NCBI RefSeq assembly: GCF_037975245.1
Contig: NC_092575.1
Coordinates: forward strand, 27,625,841 to 27,689,840
Origin: Apostichopus japonicus
Taxonomy: Eukaryota > Echinodermata > Holothuroidea > Aspidochirotida > Stichopodidae
DNA: 64,000 nucleotides
Reading direction: 5' to 3'
A program made the translations under genes and the position numbers. The notes under the pieces were generated by a model. It was not told the DNA's origin and did no database searches. It saw only the letters and a program-made list of their open reading frames with translations. Position 1 is the stretch's first letter. Every line of letters begins with the position of its first letter. Positions 12,501 through 25,200 of this stretch are shown piece after piece.

Positions 12501-15500
12501 AAAATTATACTAACTTTGGTTGTGTCTTTTCTTTGTGCCATTTGGCAGCATTTTCTAGGACTTTCCTGACATTTTTGTGCCATGTCAGTATGAGCCTGAT
12601 TTCTCTTCTGCCTAAGACTTTGATGTCTTTTGCACATTCTTTAATTTCCTCCGTTGTCAGACGATGATTCTTTATTTCTTCTGCGTCAAAAATTAACTGA
12701 ATGGAAGCAAAAATTACCATGTAAACGCAAATTGAGTTTGTATCTTCTTAATGGGCATCAAAAGTACATCACTTGACGTATCAATACAAACCGTATTAGT
12801 AAGAGAATTACAACTCAACAAATAATGTTATGATAAGCATGGAATTAATTGTGTTTAACAACATGGTGCATAAAACGCCATCCAACTGAATTAACCTCAC
12901 CCATGTCTGCTCTGTGTAATAACATAAGGGTAATAAATGCAAAATGTAGGCTGTGGATTGGGTTTGTTAAAACTTCACCTAAACATAATAACACCACATT
13001 TTGATGCACATAATTCATAAGCAAGTCCAGAATTCTGACCAGTGAAGAAGCCAGGCCTAGGTTGAAGCAGCGCCCTCAGTCCTATCTTTGCCACAATGCA
13101 AGTGTTGGAAGGAATCCTGACATAAGGTTTCATAGAAGAAAACACCCAACTTCATTTAATACAACCCAGAAAAGGGCATTGAGGGGTGGTCAAGGCAACA
13201 ATCGAATTAAAACTTTGTTGCAATTAGGTTATGAGTCTCATTGAATTTGTATGATTGAGTTCCTCTATCATTACAATTTTCTAACACTAAACGTACCACG
13301 TTTTGCTTCTTATGGCTACAAGTTATACGACCGTGAAACCAGAAAGATAACACAATTCACAAACGACAATGTCGTGACTGACATTCAGATTGTTGTTAAA
13401 GATTTGCTTCCACTGCGTAGCATCTAAAGACATAAACAACTGCAGTTCATTTGTTGATACACCTTCATAGGCGATAGAAGGAACTACCATATCCAACACA
13501 GGAACACGTGAAACATCGGTTTCACTCTGTTTACATGACACAAATTCAAAGAGAAAATGGACGAACCTCACTGCATTCATTCAAGACGATGACCGGATCC
13601 TCGCTGTTTAGGAAGTCGGTCATATTGACTGTCCGGTAGAGACTCATCTTCTCCCCTTCAGCATAACCCTCTGCTTTGGCTTTTTTCTGTTTGCTTGGAT
13701 CTTGAAGAATCAACAACTTCTGCTTTGCAGTCTCGACTGGAAGCTCCTTAAAGATGTATTTGGGATCAAAGAACTTTTGATCTGAGGAAGAAAATATACA
13801 GAAGTTGAAATACATTGGGAACCAATGCTGCTAGCAAAATATTAACTTTAATTTTTTTTAAATTATGGAACAAACCTGAACCAGGTCAGGGCTAAATTCC
13901 TGCCATTTATTGGAAGTTGGATAATCTGTTTTCATTTAGATTCAACCATCATCCTTATACTTCCTTCCTGCCCCTCCTCCCAAAGGGACTAGGGCAGTAT
14001 TTTTCCTTTGATATTAATATGATGAAGTAAGTTCCTAAGTAAATAACTTCATGATTGAAGGAATTGATTGTTTCATTAAGGATAATATATCCTGTCAAAG
14101 TATTCTTTCACTGCAACATACCAACTTTGAAGTAGTCATCTTCAAAAGCTCTCAATCTGGCCAACTTCCACCACCTTCTCTCCTAGATCATGAAAGAAAT
14201 GCTTGATGAAGTGTCAATCACAGAGCTACATTACTCACCTATCTTATCAGGGGCGATGAACCCTTGGCAAACTACAAATATCTCTGCTGATTCGTGCCTA
14301 GATGCAGCAGGTTTGGTAGCGTGAACCTTCCGGAAGAGTTGGTGGAACACCCAGACGAGAGACTGGTAATCCCTCGAGCGAAACACTTTGGTGACAAACC
14401 ACCCCCCTTTGTTGAGAAATTCACAGGCAAGCTTGGCTGCTTGGAGGGTCAAACGGGCTAGATGAGAGAGAAAAAGGAAAATTTGTGTAAACATAGAGGT
14501 AATCAAAGAAAGAGGATGCACATTGCCCCGAAATTAAATAAATATTTCAACTTCTAAGGATTTACTCCATCATGAATCAAAGTTCAGCATTTCCAAGTAC
14601 CTTATAACATTTTCCCATTGGGACCACAGCTTTTTTAGATCTGACCAGTCTATGGCAAATGACCTTTCACTTCCACCAAAGCTGCTCAAAAGCTATTACC
14701 AATCAAGGGACACCTAGGCTCCTAGCAACCAACTATTATATTCACCAACCATGTATTTGCTGATTAAGTTAGTGTATCATTTTTTGCCAGACACTTGCCA
14801 CTTGGGATCTCCAAGGACATTTGACCTCCACCAACAACAAAAGAACCAAGAAACCAAAAGGGGCATCACTATACCAGTTGTAGAGTTCATGTCAGCTATG
14901 TATGGTGAATCTCTAGGTGAATACAATCTAGAGGCTTGATTTACAAAACTGCTCAACCTTTAAATTTATTTAGATAAAGATACATTTTTATGTCATTAAA
15001 GTACTTTAATTACCTTGAGTATGGGCATCCAGTAACCAGTTGGTACCAACATTGGGGGCGCCATCATGAAGGACACAATCAGCTTTCCAATGGTGAAGTT
15101 CCTTTTTCAAGGTCTTCATAAAGATAAACAAGGGAAAATGTTTTGAAGTGGCTATTTATGTTTTCAGCAAAACTTTAACCAAACATATTATACATCATCA
15201 CTAAGGTTACAATTCATCTGCATAAAATATAGCATAAAAAACTCTATTAACATCAACTCAATATGTTGCTTCAAGGGCACTGCATTATTTGTTCATCAAA
15301 CAATATATCAATTCAAGTATTTCCATTCCAATCATTTGCAATGCTTAATAGTCAATACAAGAGGTAAGGCTTTTTTGACCAAAAGTGACAATACCGACTT
15401 TCTATAAACAACTTAAAGCAGCATTTTGCGTTTGGTTGCCCTTTTCTATTTTTTGACATGTCCATCAAGTTTTTCACATATATCAATCACAAAACAGCAA

Positions 15501-17996
15501 ACTAAGATATCAGCCAAGTTTTTCCCTGCAAACATCAATAATTGGCGAGTAATTAAGGATATTTGCAGAGAATGAGAAAATTATCCACAACAAAATTCCA
15601 CATTTAAAATTAATCGCATACAGTACCCCAAACCCACTGGTTTGAATTCAACCAATCAAAGATGCAGGTTTAGTTATGAGCCGTTGCTAAAAATAGATTC
15701 AAGACTTTGCGTTGGTACAACCAGGGAGATGAAATGGAACTCCCTGGTACAACTGCCATATAGACTGTACACAAATCAGACTTGGTGTTGGATTGGTCAA
15801 TGATGTTCGTAGTGTTTAAATATTCATATTATGGGCGAGGTTAATTGGGATCCCAATGGAAAATATCTTGGAGAAAAACAAAGTTGAATGTTGCAAATTT
15901 TTCGACTTTTATGCCACCATTTGAAGTAAGATTTAAATGGATAAGCTAGTTATGTATGTCGTTATGGCATAGTGGAGTCAGTGAGGTTGAGAAATATCAT
16001 GAAAAGGATGCAAAATGCTGCTTTAAAAGTATACCTTTCTACACTTCTCTGTTGTAATGTCCCCTATAAAGGTTGATACACGAGGGATGGATTTGATGGG
16101 AAAAAGATCCACACCTATCACCACACTGGACACCGGCATCGTCTTTGATGCAACTTGTAGCCTTCAAATTAAAACACATAAAACATGAGTTACAACTGAG
16201 TACTGGATGTGATCAGGGTAAACTAGAGGAAATAAAATATGAAGCTAATCAGATACGTATTCATAAATACATTAACTTGTCTGTTTTCTGTACGTGTTTT
16301 TGTCCCTACTGTAACTGTAATTGTCATTAAGCCTCTGAAGAAGATCCTGCTAGGATCGAAACGTCAGGCCTACTTACTTTTACACATTCTATTACACAGG
16401 CTCTCTAGTGGATAAGCAGTTTGCTAACAGTTTTATTTTACTTTCATAAATACTTGTCAATGTATCGATGAAGGAAATGTCCTCAAGCTTCTACTATTCT
16501 TGAAGAGTTAAATCTTTTTTTGGCTTCCATTGTTAAAAATCAAATCTCTGCCACCATAAATCATTCCCCTGAATTGTTTACAAAAAGTTGAGTTTTACAA
16601 AAACATTTGAAATACCTCAAACACAACCACATGCACCCCTCCTCTCTCCATCCCCTCCCTTCATCTTACCACGGAAATAACTTTCAGACACATACGAGAA
16701 AATGAAGCTCAGTTTTGTTGATGTTTCTGCAAGTGATATACATCAGATCAAAGTGAAGATATTAACATCATTGCTTCAAAATCTCCAATGTATGTTATAT
16801 TTGTGACCATGAAATATTAGACTTCTTTATATCAGTCCCATCCCTCAGTGACACTGTATTCTAATCAAACTGAACAACCAGCTGCTTTGAAAGATACCAT
16901 TCATATTTGTTCAAAGCTTTCCTAGGATATGTAACTATTATACTACTTTTTGAGTATGTACATCTTTCATCAGTTCTTCACATAATTCCAAGGCCATGGT
17001 AATGTACGAGTCATGTGTTCTTCCTAATTCTTTAACTGTATTTCAATCCATTCCAAACAACGAACAGGATTTGCAGATATGAGGACTATGGATAAGCTCA
17101 TCAGCTAAGAATGATATTAGCTTGAAATAAGCTTGAATTATCTTTCAATAAATAATGTTTACCATCCTCCTGGTGCAGCACACAGATCAATGAGAACTCT
17201 AGACTTTTGAAGGAAATCAAACTTCCTGTTCAACTGGAGCAACTTGAAGGCAGATCTTGAGCGATAACCTGTGGAAATTAAGCAAATTGTAAGGCTACTT
17301 TGTTTAACATTAAATTATTATCAAACATATTGCTATAGAAATATGGTTGTGGCTATCTGCCTTATCATCGGTTAAGAAAATCTATTTCTCATATTATCGA
17401 ACACAAAGCATAACACTGTTTAACACAAAGCAAAACAGAAATACTTTTTACAAGGCTAAATGATCTTAAGAAAGTAAAAGACAAGAGAAAGAAAGCACGG
17501 AAGAATAACTGAATTATTTACCAGAAGATGAGCATAAATAAGCGAGAGTGCATCCTTAGGTAACCCATGATCGAGTACATAACCACTAGTGCAATACAAA
17601 CGTAACCGCAGTTGACTAAATAAGCAATACCGCCTAGGCCTAGCCTAAGATTTTCTATGGCAGAAAGTGCACATTTTCTATGGCTGAAAGTACCAATGGC
17701 GGAATGACACAGCCCCCATTAAAGTATAACTCAGGTTTCTATAATTTACAAACATACTTTGATCCTAGAAGAAGCTGGTACTACATTAATGTAGCCTGTA
17801 GGCCAACGCTACTCACCACTTTCACGAAAATTTGGATGTTCATTAACAAAGTTAGGCCTAGGCTACGTTAGGCTAATGCTAAAGGAAAAGTACTTCAACA
17901 AAAAACGATGTAACGTTCGAATTACAAACCGGTTTCTTTTGCAAGATGATAATACTTGTCTTTCCGTTGCTTCCCAACTTTCGCCTTCTTTCCCAT
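3545..17996 (-). CDS. FTSJ3: FTSJ3 (Spb1 family) pre-rRNA 2'-O-ribose methyltransferase, 17 coding exons
   Basis: Nucleolar enzyme that methylates ribose 2'-OH in pre-rRNA with S-adenosylmethionine and helps mature the large ribosomal subunit. Coding exons, in transcript order: 17996-17930, 17268-17163, 16161-16035, 15113-15014, 14457-14239, 13781-13567, 12696-12515, 11640-11530, 11061-10917, 10088-9829, 9439-9337, 7783-7690, 7133-6765, 6313-6211, 5486-5399, 4190-4003, 3755-3545 (stop TAA). Every junction is GT-AG and in phase, giving about 895 aa (human about 847). The FtsJ domain spans about residues 1-210: start [23 protein letters not shown] motif DLCAAPGGW (50-58), and the K-D-K-E tetrad at K31, D117, K157 and E192. 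Then come the Spb1 region (KAEGYAEG), long acidic low-complexity stretches (exons 8-13) and the conserved basic tail (LYKKAGL, YVVAKKG, VVDTRMK) of Spb1_C. The start is the only ATG giving the family N-terminus. Identity is certain; exact exon ends are predicted by eye. Confidence 0.95.
7823..9095 (-). mobile_element. Hairpin-ended dispersed repeat (non-autonomous), long copy in FTSJ3 intron 11
   Basis: About 1.27 kb. The right end at 9063-9095 is a near-perfect inverted repeat of about 30 bases (tagctcacaccagcatgc followed by its near-complement). The left end near 7823 reads ctagagcaccaatggtgcag then agctcatac. Both ends recur, in opposite orientation, in the copy at 37365-38066. Internally there are degenerate direct repeats around phrases such as gacctttgacc. 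No transposase is visible. A run of about 19 C at 7999-8020 interrupts it. Class is unknown. Confidence 0.6.
10751..10990 (-). repeat. 80-bp tandem triplication of the FTSJ3 exon 9 end and splice donor
   Basis: Three copies with an exact 80-base period (the phrase actcacctct begins at 10751, 10831 and 10911). The copy nearest 10990 is the true exon 9 end (donor after 10917). The other two lie in intron 9 and carry the last coding bases plus the GTGAGT donor. Copies differ by only one or two bases, so the event is recent. Confidence 0.85.
11310..11520. repeat. Minisatellite of about 15 bp in FTSJ3 intron 8
   Basis: Degenerate tandem repeats of aacaatagcaatgac-like units over about 200 bases, just 3' (plus strand) of the intron and abutting exon 8 at 11530. 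ORFs on the minus strand here (CYC/YCHCY-rich) are products of the repeat and not genes. Confidence 0.75.
16255..16440 (+). mobile_element. Penelope-like element 3' fragment in FTSJ3 intron 2, with hammerhead-like core
   Basis: Antisense to FTSJ3. It contains CTGAAGA (16335-16341), a perfect 5-bp stem GATCC/GGATC (16343-16347 with 16353-16357), GAAA (16358-16361) and the palindromic ACGT then C at 16365. It is followed by a tail phrase, ctctagtggataagcagttt, that I recognise from Penelope-like 3' ends. No reverse transcriptase coding remains. Boundaries are approximate. Confidence 0.5.
16331..16370 (+). ncRNA. Type I hammerhead ribozyme-like motif
   Basis: The conserved core order CUGANGA, stem II, GAAA, short stem III, UC is all present. 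Stem I: GCCT before the core pairs with AGGC after 16365. Stem II is a perfect 5 bp with a UGCUA loop. Stem III is the minimal palindrome ACGU, as in dimer-forming hammerheads of Penelope-like elements. The predicted cut is after C16365. Activity is unproven. Confidence 0.5.
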
Positions 17997-19272
17997 TTTG
18001 CTAAGACCAATACACTTCCTAAGTTTTATGATATACTTTGCCTCACGTATTTCGGTATAAATTTCGTGTTAGGCCTATATCTGCACTTGTCACTTCGGGC
18101 CACAAGGAGTAGTGGCATGAATGGAGCACATGTAGCATTTGTACCAATTACGCAATGCGGTAACACGTGAATTAAAACAATAAATGACACCTTCACGAAA
18201 AATAATCTTGTTGGGAGTTCATTAGAATAGAAAAAAAATTGAATCGGTGACATATACCTATATTAATTATCTAACGTATTTCTCTACATTTTGGGTGCCA
18301 TTTTGTATAAAATATATTGTTTGGTGATAATGCTTCTGACTTTGTCAAATCAACCATATTGCGCGAATGGCAAATGAATTAGCACGTTTGCACAGTAGGC
18401 TGCACTATTTAGCGTTATTCTTACAGGCAGGGCTATACTCAGTCACGTTATACCGTAGGGCCTACACGCATACATTTACAACACAAATTATGTATACAGG
18501 AACGTACCTTTGAGAGAGGTGTTACTGCATGGACGATACAGAACACAAGTCAAAATTGTGAAAAATCCATGCGATATCAACGAGTTTTCTCCACGATCGT
18601 GTAGAGGTAGGCTCTGTTGTATAAACTTATCATTGAAAATTGTTAAGGTACATCTGCCATCTGTTTCAAGACTTACGCAGCGTACAGGCACACACTAGCC
18701 TAGGCCTGTGAAAACTGCAGTTACTTTGTGCAGTTAGACGTTAGGATAACTTACGGCTCGTAGGCAGTAAGCTCTGTTCAGTCAAATAGAATGGGATACA
18801 ATTATAGAATAACGGCCTTTCGGAAGGTTTCTGCTTTAGGTGGAGATGCAGACAAGTTGTTAAGCATCTCCACTGCAACTCCAGTAAATAAAGTAGGCAA
18901 AGGCTTAAACACCGCTGTGACTCGTGACAACGGAATCTGACTCCAGTCAAAGCAGTAAAAGTTAAAATAAGAAACATCCTCCACAGTGACTGCGCCTTCA
19001 GCCAGAATATGCTGTTAGAGATTATGAAGAGATTTATGAAGTAATACATCTAAACAAGTAATGTAAGGAAGCCCTTCCCCCCACAATGCCAACTCCAGCA
19101 AGAATACCTTCAAAACCTATTTTGATACTATTACTAGTACTAATCTAGGCCTAGACGGTTAACATCAAAATGAAAGCATTTACATTTATGAATACAGTTT
19201 ATATTTGCATGTTACAGATAATTCAAAATTTACTTATAATATCACTTTCCTTTCTTTACAGTAAGATAAACC
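17997..19272. promoter_or_regulatory. Shared divergent promoter region of FTSJ3 and EIF3C
   Basis: The two start codons face away from each other with 1276 bases between. Both products serve ribosome production and translation, so co-regulation from this interval is plausible. A pyrimidine tract (about 19245-19258) ends in ACAG at 19258-19261, 11 bases before the EIF3C ATG; it can be read as the acceptor of a 5' UTR intron or as a 5'-TOP-like start. No convincing TATA box is placed. No other gene is seen. Confidence 0.45.
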
Positions 19273-22200
19273 ATGGCCTCACGTTTTTTTGCCACGGGAT
19301 CATCTGAAAGTGAGTCAGAATCCTCAGAAGATGAGATCTTGCAGCCAATTAAGCCTGCATCGCAGGCTGTCAAAATGTTCTTCAGTGACAGCGAGGAAGA
19401 CACAAAGAGAGTGGTTAGGAGTGCAAAGTCTAAAAGGTTTGTATATACTTATACGTTGTGGCTATTCGCACGAACGTAACCGTGCGAATAACATTGACTA
19501 TTAGCATGCATGTAACTTGACCAATGAGCGCTTGTGGTTGATGTAACCAATGAACTGTCCTGATATGTGCTGGCCGGGAGGGATGAACAGGACAATAACA
19601 CAGCAGTGCATGACAATGGAACAGGAATTTGATAACTATGGCGATTTCCAGGGTTATGTTCAAAGGATATGGATACTTTTTCTATTTTTGTAATAAAGGA
19701 TTCCAAAACCGTTGCAGCAGCAAACAAGCGACTAGATGAATTAAATTCATGATATTCCTTATGCATTTTAAGAAAGTTTTGCAACAAATCTTTTCTGAAA
19801 TATTAAAATAAAATCTTTAATTATTCCTCTGAATTTTCCCAGAATTGATCACATCTTTGATTTCTCTCATATTTTACAGATTTGGCTATTGATTTTGAAA
19901 AAGATAACCTTTTTTTGAGAATCAGCAAATTTTCATCGACCAAAATCTTCAGGGTGGGCGAGTGGGGGGGGGGGGCAAATCGACCGTGCACACCCAACAC
20001 TGTGGTTGGGGCCATGGTTTACCTTCCCCGCCTACTCAGTGTTTTTCTAATCACTACATGCTAACATGCCTACTGACACATACACGTTCGTGCGAATAAC
20101 TACCTTACTGGCACGCCTTCGTGTGTAAAGTCACTGTCTATAAGCACGAGCATTTTCGTGCGAATATCGATGCTTATTGGTACGTCAACGTAACAATAAC
20201 GGTTGTTATTGGCACGTGCACGTGCCAATAGACACGACCATACTTATATGTTCCTATCATGCATCACCCATCGCTGCAGTACAATGTTTCTTTGGGACAA
20301 TTAAGATGATACTTTATGTGTGATTGCTTTTCAGGCAAGATGAAATTATGGACATCATTACCAAGATCAGGAACCAGAAAAAAGTACGGGACATTTCAAA
20401 TATACAGACCAGCTTTGAAGAATTGCAACGAATCTATCAGAAAGCAAAGAATGTACTCCAAGTAGGGGATACTGCACCAAGGTTCTACATCAAATGTCTG
20501 GTTGAGCTAGAAGAGTTTGTCAACGAGGTTTGTTCTTATTTCTTTCAAATGGTGGTTCGGAATCCCTGGCATTCGACATTCAAACAGAAGTAACTCAAAA
20601 TAAATCAAATGATTCTTTCATTTATCCTTATAAATATTAAATCAAAAAGTTAGTATGCAAACACTGTTTCCAACTTTTCTCACCAAAAATAAGAAAGGAA
20701 TGAATAAAAACAAAGATAGACAAAGGCATACAATGATGAAACATTCATCTTTAGACTTGCTCAAGTCTTCTTTCTTGCAGTAAAGAAACTTTGAGATACT
20801 GGTTTCCAATAAACTTAACCAGATATTTGTGAGAATTGGCTATATTTGGTAGTTTTTACATCTTTTCTCATTTTGGTTTTAGGGTTCACTGTTTGCTGTA
20901 TCGACATAGCATTACTTCTTACCATAAAGAATCAGCATAAGTTCCTACTCATCACTTAATTTTGCAACCATTTTATCTATTTTTGATCTTCTTTCGTACA
21001 GAGTTGGGAGGATAAGAAAAAACTGAGCAAGTTGAATGCTAAGGCACTCTCCACACTGCGACAAAAGCTCAGGAAGAACAATCGAGAATTGGAGGAACAG
21101 ATTTCTGCCTACAAAGCTGTAAGTCTGTGTTAAATTGGTTCTTAACTTTTAAAAGTAGGATTAGCCATCCATTTGTTTAATTCAATAGCTGTAAGGTCGA
21201 ACTTAAAAGAGTGTTTTTAGGGACGCAAACAACAAAAGAACAGAGAGCGTATAACAGCTACTAGTTACACACCTTTTCAAAGTGACCTCCGAATAAATAT
21301 GCAATATTTTAAACCCTTTTAAGGGTGCATTTTGATAATTGCTAAATCTATCAATTGGTAATACACTTAACCAAGAAAGGAAAGACCTCTAAGTGCCAGA
21401 GAGTATTGCATCAGGAAACAATTGGTGCAAATTAGAACTTTCAAATAATGTGTCGGACACAGAATGTAATTGTAATGGACTAAAACAGCAGTCTTCAATC
21501 TGTTACTCCCACCACTCAGATCTTAGGCAAATTCTGAAAGCTGTAGATAGAATTTCTGGAAAAATTGCACTTTTCAACAGAACTGATTTTTCTTCGCAAA
21601 CCACTTTTGGTTCCAGCCCTACAGTTGCGACCATAGCACTAAATCATTGATAACTTAGCTTATAAGGAGCCAAAATAAAGTTCTCATCATAAAGTTGATG
21701 TGTAAATATTTAATTGCTTGGATGGTGAGATACAAACTCAGCACGAAATATAGCGCCCGAGTAGCTTGGTCAATGTTAAGCAACATATCACAGTGCAAAG
21801 TAAAACTTTTAATGAAATTTGTTGGACAACAGCCTTTTTTGTGAAGAATTTAACCAATAATGACTGACTGATTTGGAGCAGCCAAATGGTTGTATCCACA
21901 CAAACCTCTTGCAATGAGGAAGGTAATTATGTTATCACACGACTTGGAGTTAGTAGCTTGTTCAATTTGAAGCAACGTACTAACATTTATCTCTTCAAGG
22001 AAGAACATGAACAAATCAGTACTATTAAGTCCATCCTGGCATTTTAATGAGAATGTCCACTCACGCCCATTTATTTGTTTTCTCGATGACCTCTACTTAG
22101 AATCCAGATGCAGAGAAGAGTGACCGTGATGACGACAAAGATGATGAATCTTCTGGTAAGATATCCATAAACTCTCTTCCTCTTCTAAACGTTTCTTTGT

Positions 22201-25200
22201 TTGAAAGTGGATGGCCTTAATTTCAAACTATGAACATAGCCAAATATGCCCCAAACCTGTGTTCTACTCTATTGTTTGCTATAATTACCGCCCCCCTCTG
22301 CCCCGGTCATGTTCAGTCTAGCTGTGGTGTGCCTAAAACTGAACTCACTTTGGTTTTAGACAGTCTTCTATTATCCTTTAGTATTCTTTATTCCTTTAGT
22401 AAAGTATAATTCCTTATTTCTTAATATACCTGATTAAAGGTTAATCCTTTAGAAAAGTATAACTAAACTATTTCTCATTTGACTGCTTCATCTGTCTTCA
22501 ATTTACCCCCCCCCCCCCCGCCCAAACAACACTACCCTCCTCTGCCAGATGCAAGCTAAGTAATGGAAAGCTTTCTATTTTATACATGTTTTGTTTTCTT
22601 GTAAATTCCCGAGGACAAAATGAAAATATTGAAGTCTTCAACATGAGTCAGGAAGGAATAGTTCCTAACACTGGGAAGCCTTTGATCATGCATGATGAGT
22701 TTTAGACGAATTGTATCAAGGATCAAAGTCTGGAAAATTTGTAAATAGAACACTTCTTTTTCATGTTTTTAATATAATAAATTGTTGATAAAACCTCACT
22801 TTGAACAGATTCAGACGATGAATTTGGTTCGCCCATCAAAGCAGCAGACTTCATGAAGAAAGCCGTTCCATCCGTCACTAAGCAAGCTGCTCTGGAGGTA
22901 AGGACAGCTACTTTTTGGGGGGTTCCTATGGGTTCAAAAGGGGTGACTGAAATGCTTTTCAGGGTAAAATCAGATCCAGCTGAGGTGAAAGAGGAGGAGG
23001 TGGTTTAAGGTGATGTGACCGGGACCTGTTGGTTTTTGTTTCAAATTGTTAATCATCAGGTATTAAGGTATAGGTTTCAGGAATATTGTGAATCAGAGTG
23101 GTTGTTGTAATGGCCTTCCCTCAACTTTCTTGTTTGGTTATGCTTCAACCTTGTTCAGCAGACCTAGGACTGGACAGTTAAGTCTACAATGATGTTTGCC
23201 TTTGCTTTCAATTATAGGGCAGTGGTGATGAAAGTGACGATGACTATTGGGGCTCCAGTAGTGGCTCCTCCAGTTCAGACTCCGATCTAGAGGGCGGTGC
23301 TGGAACTCTCACGGCCGCTCATTTCTTAAAACGGTTTGTAAAGCATTTATTCATGGTTGCTATTTAATAAAATAGATAACACCACATCAGAAGTTGATAT
23401 CGTATTTAATGTGGTCAACGTTAATAATTTACGAAAATTATATCTGTTGGAAAAGTATCTGCTTAATAATCTGGTTGACTGAAAAACTCTGCAAAATCGA
23501 TTAAAGTGAAATTTTTCGTTAGGATAAGATCGTGCTTTGACCAGATGGATGTTATTTGTAAGTTTTAAGGTTTCATTTGGTGGACTAAGTTTAAATACTT
23601 TTAGTGCTGAATGAAAAATGCCAGAACTAAAACTGATCAAATTTCAAGACTTTGTTTAGGTAAAGGCCACCAGAGATCCCATGTTCTCATGATATTCTGC
23701 AAGAGTGATTGGTTTCTCTGTACTTTTAATCACCAACCTGTTTGAGTATTCATCCTTCTTGGAAACTGAAAAAAAAGTTAACCATAATTTAAATTAAAGT
23801 CAATTGGACATGTTATGCAATGAAGAGAATTGAGTAAAAGAATAATCGATTGGGTCAGGCCTAGAGATATGTTTATTTACAGATTTGGAAGATGAATCTG
23901 GTTATCGTAATTGTTCTGTTTTCTCCAGGACTACGGAACAAGATGCAGGTAAAGCAGCCAAGAGGAGGGAGAAGAAGAGAGAGCAGAAAATAAAGGAGGC
24001 AGAGGAGAATGATAACGATGGTGAATGGGAGGAGGTGAAACGAGGAATCCCTCAGTCTAGTGTAAGTCTCATTGACCTTCTGACCCGACTCTGAATATAA
24101 AATATTCTTACTTTTAGTAAATATTTTAATATTTTAGGTGTTAATGAAGTCAAAGTTCATAAAGGAAAAGGAGCATGTGTTACAGTAGTCCTATTGTTAG
24201 TGTATAAGTTATTGACTAACTGACCACAAACTACAGTTTCCTCTTATGCCCCTTCCCACCCCCCCTCTCCCGAACGAGACATAAAATATCTGGCAATGAT
24301 GACATTCTACTGCCGAGATATACTTTGGAAGTATGATTTTACTTGAAATGGCAAATTCTTCTAATGCACTTGAGACTTGTTAACTGTGATATCCTTGGGT
24401 GTTAGGTAAGGGCATGTTTATAGAATGAACAAAGATGCAGAGAGCAAACAAGAGACGTGTGTTATGATGCTCTACGTACTATATTCTAAACTTAAAATCT
24501 GTCCAATACGGTATATAAAGGTAATAACAGAAAGGTGGCAGCATACTACTTCATCTTTACTGCAGTACATTAACCAATGTTATCAGTACTTAATTCTGAA
24601 GTCACTATTTGTGAACCATTATTGAAAAAATATCTCGATAGTCTATTTATTTGATTGACTCCAGAAACTTGAAAACGTTTCTTGCTGTGATATCATGGAA
24701 ATTGGAAAGTGATCTATCAACCTTCAGACAAAAAATCAATATAAATAATCACAACATGTTACATATCCCCAGGAAAAGCCCAAAATGTTTGGCAAGGACG
24801 TAGAAATTACCCACGAGGTCATCCTGAAGAAGCTGATGGAAATCATCTCTGCTCGCGGTAAGCGAGGTACGGATCGAAATGAACAGATTGAGCTCCTGAA
24901 AGAATTGCGAACCATCGCCAGCCAACAGAATCTGGGTCCAGCAGTTGACATGAAAATCCTCTTCAATATCATTGCAGCAGTCTTTGATTACAACCCTACG
25001 ATTGCCTCCTGCATGAAGAATGAGATGTGGGAACGGTGAGTAGATGGTCTATATCAAGCCCCCCCACCCCCCCAAAAAAAAGAGGAGGAAAAGCCCCCCC
25101 CCCCAACAACAAAAAAGAGAAGAAAAAAAGGGGAGAACAAGTCAAGAACAGATACCCAGAGGACTCAGATTAGTTGATAGCTTTTCATCAGTTAACTTAA

